Shown here piece by piece: positions 44,291-54,349 of a stretch of DNA of 64,000 nt; the first letter of the stretch is position 1; each line of letters starts with the position of its first letter. The stretch spans positions 1 through 64,000 of the forward strand of contig NZ_JAAOJA010000012.1 in NCBI RefSeq assembly GCF_013184545.1, in the 5' to 3' direction. The position numbers were made by a program, and so were the translations under genes. The DNA is from Pseudomonas tumuqii (GTDB lineage: Bacteria > Pseudomonadota > Gammaproteobacteria > Pseudomonadales > Pseudomonadaceae). The notes beneath the pieces were generated by a model. It did no database searches and had not been told where the DNA came from. It was given only the letters and a program-made list of their open reading frames with translations.

Positions 44291-45574
44291 ATGGCGCACA
44301 CGGCTTATCCACAATCCTACTATGCCGCTTCAGCCAACCCGGCTCCGCCACGCCCGGAACTGAATGGCGAAGTGGAAACCGACGTCTGCATTGTTGGTGC
44401 AGGCTACACCGGCTTGTCCACGGCCATAGCCCTGCTGGAAAACGGCTTCAAGGTGAGCATTGTCGAGGCTGCCAAAGTCGGTTTCGGCGCCTCTGGTCGC
44501 AACGGCGGTCAAATCGTCAACAGCTACAGCCGCGACATCGACACCATAGAGCGCAGCGTCGGCCCCAAACATGCGCAACTGCTGGGCCAGATGGCGTTCG
44601 AAGGCGGCCGGATCATTCGCGAACGGGTAGCCAAGTACAACATCCAGTGCGACCTCAAGGATGGCGGGGTGTTTGCCGCGATCACGCCCAAGCAGATGGG
44701 ACACCTGGAAGCACAGAAGAAGTTGTGGGAGCGCTATGGCCATACCCAACTGGAGCTGCTGGACGCCAAACGCATCCGCGAAGTGGTGGCGACCGACAAC
44801 TATATCGGCGGCATGCTCGACATGAGTGGCGGCCATATCCACCCGCTCAATCTGGCGCTTGGCGAGGCGGCTGCCGTTGAATCCCAGGGCGGAGTGATTT
44901 ACGAGCAATCCCCGGCCATTCGCATCGAGCGCGGCGCCAACCCAGTGGTGCATACCCCCAACGGCCGAATCAAGGCCAAGTTCGTGGTAGTGGCCGGCAA
45001 TGCTTACCTGGGTAATCTGATCCCCGAACTGTCGGCCAAGTCGATGCCCTGTGGTACCCAGGTGATCACCACCGAACCCTTGTCCGATGAACTGGCGAAG
45101 AGCCTGCTGCCGCAGGACTATTGCGTCGAAGACTGCAACTACCTGCTCGACTACTACCGCCTGAGCGGCGACAAGCGTCTGATCTTCGGTGGCGGCGTGG
45201 TCTATGGCGCGCGCGATCCTGCCAACATCGAGGCGATCATCCGTCCGAACATGCTCAAGACCTTCCCGCAATTGAAGGATGTGAAGATCGATTACGCCTG
45301 GACCGGCAACTTCCTGCTGACCCTGTCGCGTCTACCCCAGGTCGGTCGCCTCGGCGACAATATCTACTACTCGCAGGGCTGCAGCGGCCACGGCGTGACC
45401 TACACCCACCTGGCCGGCAAGGTGCTGGCCGAAGCCCTGCGCGGCCAGGCCGAGCGTTTCGACGCCTTCGCCGAACTGCCGCACTACCCCTTCCCGGGTG
45501 GCCAGCTGTTGCGCATCCCCTTCACGGCGATGGGTGCCTGGTACTACAGCCTGCGCGACAGGCTCGGGTTCTAA
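44291..45574 (+). CDS. PuuB-like FAD-dependent amine oxidase (DAO family)
   Basis: 427 aa. Dinucleotide motif DVCIVGAGYTGLSTAIALLENG at residues 31-52, FGASGRNGGQIVNSYS (DAO family), and C-terminal DNIYYSQGCSGHGVTYTHLAGKVLAEAL with the FAD-binding glycines. Best fits gamma-glutamylputrescine oxidoreductase/PuuB-like enzymes of polyamine breakdown. It stands alone between tRNA-Val and a terminator; there are no other puu genes nearby, so the exact amine is open. RBS AGAGG. Confidence 0.85.
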   Translation: MAHTAYPQSYYAASANPAPPRPELNGEVETDVCIVGAGYTGLSTAIALLENGFKVSIVEAAKVGFGASGRNGGQIVNSYSRDIDTIERSVGPKHAQLLGQMAFEGGRIIRERVAKYNIQCDLKDGGVFAAITPKQMGHLEAQKKLWERYGHTQLELLDAKRIREVVATDNYIGGMLDMSGGHIHPLNLALGEAAAVESQGGVIYEQSPAIRIERGANPVVHTPNGRIKAKFVVVAGNAYLGNLIPELSAKSMPCGTQVITTEPLSDELAKSLLPQDYCVEDCNYLLDYYRLSGDKRLIFGGGVVYGARDPANIEAIIRPNMLKTFPQLKDVKIDYAWTGNFLLTLSRLPQVGRLGDNIYYSQGCSGHGVTYTHLAGKVLAEALRGQAERFDAFAELPHYPFPGGQLLRIPFTAMGAWYYSLRDRLGF

Positions 45575-45589
45575 CCACTCGTGCAGACA

Positions 45590-45621
45590 AACCAACGGCG
45601 CCTTATGGCGCCGTTGGTTTT
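45590..45621. terminator. Bidirectional terminator
   Basis: A 12-bp perfect stem ACCAACGGCGCC / GGCGCCGTTGGT with loop TTAT and T residues on the plus side (AAA on the other). It separates the convergent PuuB-like gene and the C39-like peptidase gene. Confidence 0.9.
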
Positions 45622-45630
45622 CCAGCTCAG

Positions 45631-46605
45631 TCAGTTAGCCTGTGGGCAGACAGGCGGAGATAGGCACTGTTGGACTGATCCGCCGGTCGTGTGCTTCACA
45701 CTTGTAGTGAATCGCTGATCATCGGGCGCCAGCCGCTGGGCACAGACCCTCGCTTGCTCGGCGGCCTGCAGGCAACCACGATCGGCCAATACCTGCGACA
45801 GATTGAACCAGCCCGCAGCGAAGTCCGGCTGCTGCGCCAGGCTTTTACGTAAAGCCGTTTCAGCCCCGGGGGCATCGCCACTGGCATAGCGGCTATTGGC
45901 CAAGGCAAACCAACCCAATGACTCATTCGGCCAATGTTGAGTGGCGGTGCGATAGGCGCGCTGCGCCGCAGCGACCCGCCCGGTTTCCTCAAGATCGCTG
46001 GCGGCCTTGAGCCAGGGGCGCAATTCGGCCTGCGCCGGCAGCGTATCAGTCGGCAAGGTCAAGATCGCCCAACGCCCACCCCGCGCCCACGTCTTGTCGA
46101 AACTGTTGAAGCTGGTCAGCCAACGCCGCGTGGTGCCCGAACGCAAAATCAAGGTTCGCTCACGCTGGTCATAACCGACCACCACAGCGAAGTGCCAGCG
46201 TGGGTACCAGTCGAAGGCCAGGTTTTGCAAGACCAACACCGGATTACCCGCTGACACTTCGGCAAGCAATGCTTGCAGACTCGGCTGCAGCGGGTACACC
46301 AACATATCGTGAGCCCGCGCGGTCGCCACCATCTCTACTTGCAGACTGCCGTCCCGCGCAGGAATGAACACCCGATCCTTGAGCAGGCCGGGGCTGGTCA
46401 CTACGCCGCGCTGGTTGAGCATGGTCGCCAGCGCCGCCGGCCCGCATTGATAGGCACTCTGTGGAAAAAACGGCACATCGCTCAGCTCTACCCGTTCAGG
46501 CAAACGCGAAGTCTCCGGTGGTAACACCGGAGACTTCGCGCAAGCGGCAAGCAGAACAATCAGAACGAGTGGAAGGAGGTTCCAGCCAATCAACGATTTA
46601 TGCAT
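45631..46605 (-). CDS. PA2778-like C39-family cysteine peptidase lipoprotein with TPRs
   Basis: 324 aa. Lipobox LLAAC at residues 18-22. Papain-like C39 core with the active Cys in QSAYQCGPAALATML and His in RWHFAVVVGYDQR, then two or three tetratricopeptide repeats (residues 190-290: WFALANSRYASGDAPGAETALRKSL). C39 peptidases usually cut double-Gly leaders; the PA2778 group is free of an ABC transporter. It overlaps the 3' end of the small membrane protein upstream by 16 nt, so the pair is coupled. Confidence 0.88.
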   Translation of the reverse strand: MHKSLIGWNLLPLVLIVLLAACAKSPVLPPETSRLPERVELSDVPFFPQSAYQCGPAALATMLNQRGVVTSPGLLKDRVFIPARDGSLQVEMVATARAHDMLVYPLQPSLQALLAEVSAGNPVLVLQNLAFDWYPRWHFAVVVGYDQRERTLILRSGTTRRWLTSFNSFDKTWARGGRWAILTLPTDTLPAQAELRPWLKAASDLEETGRVAAAQRAYRTATQHWPNESLGWFALANSRYASGDAPGAETALRKSLAQQPDFAAGWFNLSQVLADRGCLQAAEQARVCAQRLAPDDQRFTTSVKHTTGGSVQQCLSPPVCPQAN

Positions 46606-46997
46606 TTGACGAAACTGAAGATGTTAGTAGCGCAGAGCAGATCGGTAATGATGAAGATCACCAGGAACAACACAATAATTCCAACAACACCACCATCGGC
46701 ACCCGCTGGTGCTTCCGACAGTTGCTGATTGAACTGTGCCAATTCGGTACTGGTCAGGCTGTTGATACGGTCTTCAACCTGGGAGCGGTCTACCCCCATG
46801 CTCAGCAACTTTTCCTGAACAGCCTGCTCATCGAGCATGCTCAGCAATTGCTGGCGATCGACCTGTTGCTGTTGTTCGGCCAACACCTCACCGGTGCCGA
46901 TCATGGCCGCATTTGCCAGGGGGATCTGGACAATCATCAGAACGTGGAAAACCGCCAAGATGGCAGCCATACGCCGGAAAAACGAGTGATTGTACAT
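46590..46997 (-). CDS. PA2779-like small membrane protein
   Basis: 135 aa. Hydrophobic segment at residues 8-30 (signal or TM), a polar helical middle (EQQQQVDRQQLLSMLDEQAVQEKLL with SMGVDRSQVEDRINSLT), and a C-terminal TM (GGVVGIIVLFLVIFIITDLL) after a Gly/Ala-rich hinge. The AGADGGVVG hinge before the last TM could be a processing site for the adjacent C39-type peptidase, as in leader or sortase-like systems (inference). Confidence 0.85.
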   Translation of the reverse strand: MYNHSFFRRMAAILAVFHVLMIVQIPLANAAMIGTGEVLAEQQQQVDRQQLLSMLDEQAVQEKLLSMGVDRSQVEDRINSLTSTELAQFNQQLSEAPAGADGGVVGIIVLFLVIFIITDLLCATNIFSFVKCINR

Positions 46998-47116
46998 ATG
47001 GGTTATCTCCTTGAAGGACCATATCCCCTAGACCTAAACGGTTTAAGAGGGTTCCACACCAGCATAGCCAATAAAACCCCAGCGACTGTCTGACAGCACA
47101 CATATAACCATCTTTC

Positions 47117-48862
47117 TCACAATAAACTGGACTCGCGCAGCAACTGACTGACTACCGCGCGCAACTTGCCGGGCTTGACCGGTTTATTGAGTAGGGGCAT
47201 GCCCATGCGCTGCAACGCGCGACGGCACTGATCGCTGCGATCCGCGGTGATCATCACCGCCGGAATTGGCGAGCCGAAGTACTGGCGCAAATACGCCACC
47301 ACATCGCAACCCAGCACATCATGGTCAAGATGAAAGTCCGCCAGAATCAAATCCGGCGCCTGCCCGTCAAGCGCCTGCACGGCAGCTTCCTGATCGATGG
47401 CAGTCACCACCGTGCAGCCCCACTGCTCGAGCAACGCGGCCATGCTATGGAGGATACTCAGCTCGTTATCCAGCACCAACAGGCGCCGCCCTGGCAGCGG
47501 ATCACCGACTAACGGTTGAACCGATGAAGTAACGGGTGCCGCGTTAATAGCGCGCTGCGCCAACGGCACCCGAATGGCAAACACCGAGCCGCGCCCAGGC
47601 TGCGAGCGCACCTCGACCGGATAGCCCAGCATCCGCGCAATCCGCTCGACGATCGCCAGACCCAGACCAACCCCTCGGCGCTCTGCCGCGCGGCCGACAT
47701 TCAGCTGATTGAACTCCAGAAAGATGTTTTCCAGCTGATCCTCGGATATGCCACGGCCGGTATCCCACACCTGCAGGTCGAGGAACTCGCCGCGTTTTCG
47801 CACACCCAAGAGAACGCGGCCTTGCTCGGTGTAGCGACAGGCATTACTCAGGAAGTTGCGCAGGATGCGCGTCAGCAGGCGGAAATCCGTGCTGATCGTA
47901 TAGTCGGGAATCCGCGTCTTCAGGCGCAAACCCTCGGCGGCGGCCACCGATTGAAACTCAGACGCCAGGGGCGCCAGCAGATCCTGCAAACGATACACAT
48001 CAATATCCGGCTTGATCGCCGCCTGATCGAGCTTGGAGATATCGAGCAAATCGGTGAGTAGATCCTCGGCCCCCTCCAGTGCCTGGTGGCTGCGCTCGAC
48101 CAGATTGTGCTCGGCCGCCGGCAAGCTGCGCTCACGCAGGGTGGAGATCAGCAGACGCGCCGCGTTGAGTGGCTGCAACAGGTCATGGCTGGCGGTTGCC
48201 AGGTACTTGTCCTTGCTGTGGTTGGCTGCTTGCGCGGCATCGCGCGCCTCTCGCAATGCCTGTTCGATGCGCTTGCGCTCGACGATCTGCTGCAACAGGT
48301 TGCGGTTGGCCTCCTGCAACTCGGCAGTGCGTGCCTTGACCCGCAGCTCCAGCTCGTCGTTGAGCTGTTGCAGGCGCCGCTGCGCCTGCTTGCGCTCGGT
48401 GATGTCGGCGACGAACCCCTCGATCAGCCCATCCTCGCCCGGTTTCAGCAGCAGGTTCATCAAGACATCGACGGTGCTGCCATCCTTGCGCCGCAACTGG
48501 GTCTCATAGCCGAACAGGCCGGGCGCATGCTCCAGCACCTGGCGAATATGTTGCAACTCCTCACGGCCACCGACGAACAGGTAGTGGGCCAGGTCGGTCA
48601 GCGACCACAGCACCTCCTGCGGATCGGCATAACCGAGCATCCGCGCCAAGGCCGGATTGGCCGAGCGCAGGCCCTCCTGCAGGCTGGCCTGGAAGATGCC
48701 GTGTACCGCGTGCTCGAACAGCCACTTGTAGCGATTGCGCTCGGTTTCCAGGTCTTCCAGGCGTGCCAGCAATTCCGGGTAATGGCTCTTGCGCACCGAA
48801 TGACTGCCCAGCCCGAGCAGTTCGGTGAGCGCCTGGCGTTGCTGGTCAGAGGGCTTCGGCAT
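47117..48862 (-). CDS. ercS: Hybrid sensor histidine kinase, ErcS-like
   Basis: 581 aa from the ATG at 48862 (GAGG 7 nt upstream), overlapping ercA by 17 nt. PAS domain at about residues 40-155 (WLFEHAVHGIFQASLQEGL), coiled coil (LQQLNDELELRVKARTAELQEANRNLLQQI), HisKA with ASHDLLQPLNAARLL (phospho-His), HATPase with DTGRGISEDQL and GVGLGLAIVERIARMLG, and a C-terminal receiver with LILADFHLDHD (phospho-Asp). No TM segment, so cytoplasmic. The gene order next to ercA and pqqH matches the Pseudomonas ethanol-oxidation regulatory network. Confidence 0.88.
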   Translation of the reverse strand: MPKPSDQQRQALTELLGLGSHSVRKSHYPELLARLEDLETERNRYKWLFEHAVHGIFQASLQEGLRSANPALARMLGYADPQEVLWSLTDLAHYLFVGGREELQHIRQVLEHAPGLFGYETQLRRKDGSTVDVLMNLLLKPGEDGLIEGFVADITERKQAQRRLQQLNDELELRVKARTAELQEANRNLLQQIVERKRIEQALREARDAAQAANHSKDKYLATASHDLLQPLNAARLLISTLRERSLPAAEHNLVERSHQALEGAEDLLTDLLDISKLDQAAIKPDIDVYRLQDLLAPLASEFQSVAAAEGLRLKTRIPDYTISTDFRLLTRILRNFLSNACRYTEQGRVLLGVRKRGEFLDLQVWDTGRGISEDQLENIFLEFNQLNVGRAAERRGVGLGLAIVERIARMLGYPVEVRSQPGRGSVFAIRVPLAQRAINAAPVTSSVQPLVGDPLPGRRLLVLDNELSILHSMAALLEQWGCTVVTAIDQEAAVQALDGQAPDLILADFHLDHDVLGCDVVAYLRQYFGSPIPAVMITADRSDQCRRALQRMGMPLLNKPVKPGKLRAVVSQLLRESSLL

Positions 48863-50009
48863 AGACGACCTCGACATCGCGCTGGGTCGAATCCCTCGGG
48901 TTGGTCAGGATGCATGGATCCTGCATGGCATTGCGCGACAGGAATGGGATGTCGGAACAACCAACCCCCTGCAACCCCAGGGTTTCATGAAAGCCGACCG
49001 CCCGCTTGAACTGGATCAGGTGCTCGACCAGGCGCTGGCGGATCTGCGGGTGATTGAGGCCGCGGGTGTCGATGCCGAGGGTTTCGGCTACCACCTTGAA
49101 GCGCTCCGGCGCGGCCTTGTAGTTGAACGCCACCACATGCTCGATCAGCACCGCATTGCACAGGCCATGCGGCAAGTCGAGAAAACCGCCGAGGCTGTGC
49201 GACATCGCATGCACCGCGCCGAGGATGGCATTGGAAAAGGCCAGTCCGGCCTGCATGCTGCCAAGCATGATCTTCTCGCGCAGGGCGATTTCATTCGGGT
49301 TGGCGATCATCGCCACCAGATTGCCGTTGATCAGGCGCATGGCCTCCAGCGCATGGGAGTCGGTCAAGGGCCCCGAACCGGTGGAAACGAAGGCCTCGAT
49401 GGCATGCACCAGCGCATCGATGCCGGTACAGGCGGAGAGGAACGGATCCATGCTCAGGGTGGTTTCCGGGTCGATCAGCGAGACGTCGGGCACCGCCCCC
49501 TTGCTGACGATGGAGAACTTCATCCGCTCGTCCTGATTGGAGATGATCACGAACTGCGACACGTCCGCCGAAGTGCCGGCAGTGGTTGGTATCAGGATCA
49601 GTGGCGGACTCGGCACGCGCAAGGTATCCACACCCTCGAACTCGATGATGTTGCGGCCATGGGCCACGACGATGCCGATGCCCTTGGCGCAGTCCATCGG
49701 GCTGCCGCCACCCACCGCCACTATCACGTTGCAGCCCTGACTGCGGTAAAGCTCGGCGCCGAGCATCACCTCTTCGCTGCGCGGATTCGGCGATACTTGG
49801 GTGTACAGGCAGTGCGAGATGCCCTGGCGCAACAGACTGGCTTGCACGTCGGCCACCCAACCGGCAGCTTGCACACCCGGGTCCGACACCAGCAGCACTT
49901 TGCGCGCACCGAAGTTACTGGCGTAGTTGCCCACGCTATGTCGGCAACCTGCCCCAAAGACGATTTCCGGCGAGACGAATTTACGATGAAGACTGATATC
50001 GGCACTCAT
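48846..50009 (-). CDS. ercA: Iron-containing alcohol dehydrogenase ErcA
   Basis: 387 aa group III Fe-ADH. NAD-binding VAVGGGSPMDCAKGIGIVV, and iron-ligand blocks DALVHAIEAF and LGAVHAMSHSLGGFLDLPHGLCNAV. In Pseudomonas aeruginosa ErcA is needed in the control of PQQ-dependent ethanol oxidation rather than as the main dehydrogenase. Located 129 bp after pqqH. Confidence 0.9.
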   Translation of the reverse strand: MSADISLHRKFVSPEIVFGAGCRHSVGNYASNFGARKVLLVSDPGVQAAGWVADVQASLLRQGISHCLYTQVSPNPRSEEVMLGAELYRSQGCNVIVAVGGGSPMDCAKGIGIVVAHGRNIIEFEGVDTLRVPSPPLILIPTTAGTSADVSQFVIISNQDERMKFSIVSKGAVPDVSLIDPETTLSMDPFLSACTGIDALVHAIEAFVSTGSGPLTDSHALEAMRLINGNLVAMIANPNEIALREKIMLGSMQAGLAFSNAILGAVHAMSHSLGGFLDLPHGLCNAVLIEHVVAFNYKAAPERFKVVAETLGIDTRGLNHPQIRQRLVEHLIQFKRAVGFHETLGLQGVGCSDIPFLSRNAMQDPCILTNPRDSTQRDVEVVYAEAL

Positions 50010-50138
50010 GCCACGGCCTACTGCTTGTTGTTCTGACTACCGGCCAGCGTACTGCATTCACCTGCCAATGCAATGCCAGCGGTGTAGCGAGGCAAATCAA
50101 GCAGGCAGGCTTGCCGAAGGGACAGTCGCGACCGTTGG

Positions 50139-52001
50139 CTACGAGGCGCTCAGCACATCGCAATAGAAGCGCCACTCATGCTCCAGGGCATGGGCGAGGT
50201 TCTTTGCCTGGCGAAAACCGTGACGCTCCTGCGGATACAGATGGTATTCCACCGGCACGCCGCGCAGCCGTAACGCGGCGACCATCTGCTCGGTCTGCGC
50301 CGGCAGTACCACCGCATCCAGGCCGCCCTGGAAGAAGATCACCGGCGTCGCGATCCGGTCGGCATGCAACAACGGCGTGCGCGCCCGATAGCGCTGGGCA
50401 TCGCGCAGCGGGTCGCCGATCAGCCAGTCCAGGTAGTCGGCCTCGAACTTGTGCGTCGCCTGGCGCAGGGCCAGCGGATCGCTGACCCCATAGAGGCTGG
50501 CGCCGCCGCGAAACACCTGGCTGAAGGCCAGGGCGCATAACGCCGTGTAGCCGCCGGCGCTGGCGCCGCGGATAAACGCCCGCGCCGGGTCGATCAGGCC
50601 GCTGGCCGCCAGGTGCGCCACCGCGGCCTGGGCGTCCGCCACCTCGATCTGCCCCCACTCCCCCGCCAGGCGCAGGCGATAGGCCCGGCCGTACCCGCTG
50701 CTGCCGCGGTAATTGAGGTCGAGCACGGCGTAGCCGCGCAGCGTCCAGAACGGGATGCGCGGATCGAACACCGGATAGCAGGCCGACGTGGGCCCGCCAT
50801 GCAGGAACACCAGCAGCGGCGGTTTCTCGACTTGAGCGGCAGGTGCATAGAAGAAGCCCTGGCTGCGCTCGTCCTCACCGACCGGGCAACTGAAGGGCTG
50901 CGGCCTGGGCAGGTGCTGTTTGCCCAGAGGCTGTTCACCACCGACGAGAATGCGCACCGCGCCGCTGTCACGGGCAATGGCCAGAACCGCCGGCAGGCGA
51001 TCCGCTGCCCCGGCGATGCAGTAGTAGTGGCCGGAATCCGCCGCCAGCTCGCGAAAGCGGCTGAAGTCTGCGGCCAGGCGTCGTTCATTAGCCGCGCCAG
51101 CCTGCTCCAGCAGCACGCCGAAGCCCTGCTCGAAACGGCTCAGCAGCATGCCCCCCGCCTCCAGTGGCAGGTAGGTGCTACCACCCAGTTGCCAGGGCGC
51201 CGGCGCATGATCGTAGGGTGACGCGGGGCCGCCGAGGCCATGCGCACCTTCGGATGACTCGGAATCATCGGTGACGCGCACGGGCTGCCACCAACCGTGG
51301 CGGTCGGAAAGTACCCAGAGCCTGCCATCGGCAGCGAAGCGCGGCTGCTGCAGGGACTGGTCGTGCTCAGCGCCGGCCAGAATCCGTCCGCCTCCCTCGC
51401 CCTCACGCAGACACAGGCGGCTGGCGACCCAGGGCTGATAGGGTCTGTCCCACTCGATCCAGGCCAGCTGGCGGCCGTCCGCGCTGGCAACCGGGCCGGC
51501 ATAGAAGTCGGCCCCCTCGACCAGCACTCGGCGGCTGCCATCCAGGCCGATGCGCACCAGGCGATGGATCACCCCGACCGCCTCGTGGCTTTCCTCCACG
51601 GCCAGGAGTGCCTGCCAGGCCGGGACGAAGGACAGGCCACCATAACGGCAATCCGGGCGGGCGGTCAGTTTGCAAGGTGCGGCCGCCGAATCACTGGTGC
51701 GCGCGGCGCTGCCTAGCAGGTAGATCTGCTGGTCAGCCTCGTTGACGAAGGCCGCGCCCCGGTCGGTGGCGCAGCAGGCACCACCGCCGTATTCGTAAAC
51801 CCGGCTGCGCACGGAGAAACCCGCCGGGGTCAGTTCACGCAGTTCCTCGTCACGCCAGAAGAACAGGCCGCAGCGCGCCTGCTGCGGATCGAAAGCCACC
51901 CACAGCAGGCCACCATGGGCGGCGTGCAGTTCGGCGAAATCGCCACTGGCGGCTGCAGCCTGGGCGGCATTCCAGATGCCATCGGCTTCGTCGGTGCGCA
52001 T
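50139..52001 (-). CDS. pqqH: S9-family prolyl oligopeptidase in the PQQ operon
   Basis: 620 aa from the ATG at 52001; it starts 8 nt after the pqqE stop codon. N-terminal beta-propeller (about 1-370), C-terminal hydrolase with Ser in GASAGGYTA, Asp in QGGLDAVV and His in ERHGFRQ, plus VFLHGGPTSACYPVFDP. Matches the PqqH/PA1990-type S9 peptidase that Pseudomonas places after pqqE; probable role in trimming PqqA. No M16 peptidase pqqF is in the window. Confidence 0.85.
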   Translation of the reverse strand: MRTDEADGIWNAAQAAAASGDFAELHAAHGGLLWVAFDPQQARCGLFFWRDEELRELTPAGFSVRSRVYEYGGGACCATDRGAAFVNEADQQIYLLGSAARTSDSAAAPCKLTARPDCRYGGLSFVPAWQALLAVEESHEAVGVIHRLVRIGLDGSRRVLVEGADFYAGPVASADGRQLAWIEWDRPYQPWVASRLCLREGEGGGRILAGAEHDQSLQQPRFAADGRLWVLSDRHGWWQPVRVTDDSESSEGAHGLGGPASPYDHAPAPWQLGGSTYLPLEAGGMLLSRFEQGFGVLLEQAGAANERRLAADFSRFRELAADSGHYYCIAGAADRLPAVLAIARDSGAVRILVGGEQPLGKQHLPRPQPFSCPVGEDERSQGFFYAPAAQVEKPPLLVFLHGGPTSACYPVFDPRIPFWTLRGYAVLDLNYRGSSGYGRAYRLRLAGEWGQIEVADAQAAVAHLAASGLIDPARAFIRGASAGGYTALCALAFSQVFRGGASLYGVSDPLALRQATHKFEADYLDWLIGDPLRDAQRYRARTPLLHADRIATPVIFFQGGLDAVVLPAQTEQMVAALRLRGVPVEYHLYPQERHGFRQAKNLAHALEHEWRFYCDVLSAS

Positions 52002-52009
52002 GACGCGCC

Positions 52010-53164
52010 CTAGACCTTGCAGATCAGCTTGGAGGCCTTTTCGTTGCGGAACACCAGAGTATCCAGCGCACCCGGTGCCTGCTCGGCCTCTTCGCGCGCG
52101 GCGAGGATGATGCCGTGGTGCGCCGACTTGCTGCACACCGGGTCGGCATTGCTGGCGTCGCCCGTGAGCATGAAAGCCTGGCAGCGGCAGCCGCCAAAAT
52201 CCTTGGCCTTTTCATCACAGGAGCGGCACGGTTCGGGCATCCAGTCGTCGCCGCGAAAACGGTTGAAGCCGAAGGAGTCGCGCCAGATGTGCTCGATGCT
52301 GTGCTCGCGCACGTTGGGAAACTGCACCGGCAGCTGGCGGGCGCTGTGGCATGGCAGCGCGGTGCCGTCCGGGGTGATGTCGAGGAACAGGTTGCCCCAG
52401 CCGTTCATGCAGGCCTTGGGTCGCTCCTCGTAGTAATCCGGGGTGACGAAGATCAGCTTGCACGGGTGGTGCTCGGCCGCCAGCTTGGCGCGCCACTCGT
52501 TAGTGATGCGCTCGGCATGCTCGAGCTGGGCGCGGGTCGGCAACAGGCCGGCCCGATTGAGTTCGGCCCAGCCGTAGAACTGGCAGGTGGCCAACTCGAC
52601 GAAATCCGCCTCCAGCTCCAGGCACAGCTCGATGATCCGCTCGATATTGTCGATGTTGTGCCGGTGGGTGACGAAGTTCAGCACCATGGGGTAACCGGCT
52701 GCCTTGACCGCCCGGGCCATGGCCAGTTTCTGGGCGAAGGCCTTCTTCGAGCCGGCCAGCAGGTTATTGACCTCCTCGTCGGCGGCCTGGAAGCTGATCT
52801 GGATATGATCCAGGCCGGCCTCGCTGAAGCTGGCGATACGCTCTTCGGTCAAGCCGATGCCGGAGGTGATCAGGTTGGTGTAGTAGCCCAGGTCGCGCGC
52901 GGCCTTGATCAGCTCGGCCAGATCCTGGCGCACCAGCGGTTCGCCGCCGGAAAAACCCAGTTGCGCCGCGCCCAGCGCGCGCGCCTGGCGAAACACCTCG
53001 ATCCACTCGGCGGTGCTCAGCTCCTCACCTTGCTGGGAGAAATCCAGCGGATTGGAGCAATACGGACACTGCAGCGGGCAGCGGTAGGTCAGCTCGGCCA
53101 ACAGCCACAGAGGAGGACCCGGTGCATGACCGGGTTTACTGCAACTCGATCCAGAACTGAGCAT
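52010..53164 (-). CDS. pqqE: PqqA peptide cyclase (radical SAM)
   Basis: 384 aa. Radical SAM motif CPLQCPYC (CxxxCxxC), [14 protein letters not shown], and a C-terminal SPASM domain with [33 protein letters not shown] and FGGCRCQAF. Forms the Glu-Tyr C-C crosslink in PqqA bound to PqqD. Overlaps the 3' end of pqqD by 29 nt, consistent with coupled translation. Confidence 0.96.
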   Translation of the reverse strand: MLSSGSSCSKPGHAPGPPLWLLAELTYRCPLQCPYCSNPLDFSQQGEELSTAEWIEVFRQARALGAAQLGFSGGEPLVRQDLAELIKAARDLGYYTNLITSGIGLTEERIASFSEAGLDHIQISFQAADEEVNNLLAGSKKAFAQKLAMARAVKAAGYPMVLNFVTHRHNIDNIERIIELCLELEADFVELATCQFYGWAELNRAGLLPTRAQLEHAERITNEWRAKLAAEHHPCKLIFVTPDYYEERPKACMNGWGNLFLDITPDGTALPCHSARQLPVQFPNVREHSIEHIWRDSFGFNRFRGDDWMPEPCRSCDEKAKDFGGCRCQAFMLTGDASNADPVCSKSAHHGIILAAREEAEQAPGALDTLVFRNEKASKLICKV

Positions 53165-53414
53165 TGGCTACCTCCATAAAGGCCAGGATGTCTTCATGGA
53201 GCCCCGGCACGTCCGGAAAACGTTCACTCAAGGTGTCGATGATCTGGCCGACACTGTGCGCACCATTGACCTGCTGGAGAATTTCCCCAGCGCTGTCATT
53301 GAGCTTGATCATGCCTTCCGGGTAAAGCAGCACATGGCAGTTTTGCACGGGCTCGAACTGCAGGCGAAAGCCGCGGCGCAGCTTGGGGATCTTGCTGGCA
53401 AGGGACTGGTTCAT
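53136..53414 (-). CDS. pqqD: PQQ biosynthesis peptide chaperone PqqD
   Basis: 92 aa from the ATG at 53414 (GGAG 8 nt upstream). [22 protein letters not shown] followed by [17 protein letters not shown] is the RRE fold that holds PqqA for PqqE. An in-frame TTG at 53495 that overlaps the pqqC stop would add 27 non-conserved residues; the ATG start gives the usual length. Confidence 0.94.
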   Translation of the reverse strand: MNQSLASKIPKLRRGFRLQFEPVQNCHVLLYPEGMIKLNDSAGEILQQVNGAHSVGQIIDTLSERFPDVPGLHEDILAFMEVANAQFWIELQ

Positions 53415-53491
53415 ACAATCGACTCCGCCGCACCCTACCGGGGTGTCACCTGCAGACATAGGGTGCGCGGTGCGCACCAATGGGTTGCTGC

Positions 53492-54244
53492 TCAAAGCAC
53501 TATCCCCTTGTGCCAGACCCGCTCGGCCGTCACTGTGTGGTAAGGCGCGCGTTCCAGCTCGTAGGCCATGCTCATGGCATCGAGCATGCTCCAGAGTACG
53601 TCCAGCTTGAATTGCAGGATCTCCAGCATGCGTTGCTGACCCTCGTAGGTCGTGTAGTGCTGCAAGGTGATGCGCAGGCCATGTTCGACATCGCGGCGCG
53701 CCTCTTTCAGGCGTTTGCGGAAGTAGTCGTAACCGCTGGCATCGATCCAGGGGTAATGCTGCGGCCAGGCATCCAGGCGCGACTGGTGAATGGTGGGGGC
53801 GAACAGCTCGGTCAGCGAACTGCTGGCCGCCTCCTGCCAGCAGGCGCGGCGGGCGAAGTTGACGTAGGCATCGACGGCGAAGCGCACCCCCGGCAACACC
53901 AGTTCATGGGACAGCACCTGCTCGCGGTCCAGGCCCACGGCCTCGGCCAGGCGCAGCCAGGCCTCGATGCCGCCCTCCTCGCCAGGCGCGCCGTCGTGGT
54001 CGAGGATGCGCTGCACCCACTCGCGACGGGTGTCGCGATCGGGGCAGTTGGCCATGATCGCCGCATCCTTCACCGGGATGCACACCTGGTAGTAGAAGCG
54101 GTTGGCCACCCAGCCCTGGATCTGCTCGCGGCTGGATTGACCGGCGTACATCGCCTGATGGAAAGGATGATGAATGTGGTAATAGGCGCCCTTGGCGCGC
54201 AGCGCCTGCTCGAACTCGGCAGGGCTCATGGCTGTCTTGCTCAT
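53492..54244 (-). CDS. pqqC: Pyrroloquinoline-quinone synthase
   Basis: 250 aa, standard length. [21 protein letters not shown] and [21 protein letters not shown] carry conserved active-site His, Tyr and Arg. Cofactor-free oxidase for the last ring closure and eight-electron oxidation to PQQ. 105 bp after pqqB. Confidence 0.96.
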   Translation of the reverse strand: MSKTAMSPAEFEQALRAKGAYYHIHHPFHQAMYAGQSSREQIQGWVANRFYYQVCIPVKDAAIMANCPDRDTRREWVQRILDHDGAPGEEGGIEAWLRLAEAVGLDREQVLSHELVLPGVRFAVDAYVNFARRACWQEAASSSLTELFAPTIHQSRLDAWPQHYPWIDASGYDYFRKRLKEARRDVEHGLRITLQHYTTYEGQQRMLEILQFKLDVLWSMLDAMSMAYELERAPYHTVTAERVWHKGIVL

Positions 54245-54349
54245 CGAGGCTCTCCAATTCACGGTGCCGCTCGCCCGGGGTGCGTCATGCGCACCACTGG
54301 CGGCAACGTCGTTCTCGTGATGCGCGCGGCCTCGGCGGCCCCGCGCACC

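Noticed and set aside
53415-53495. TTG at 53495 as pqqD start (overlapping the pqqC stop)
   Set aside because: It adds 27 non-conserved residues; the ATG at 53414 has a good RBS and gives the normal PqqD length.
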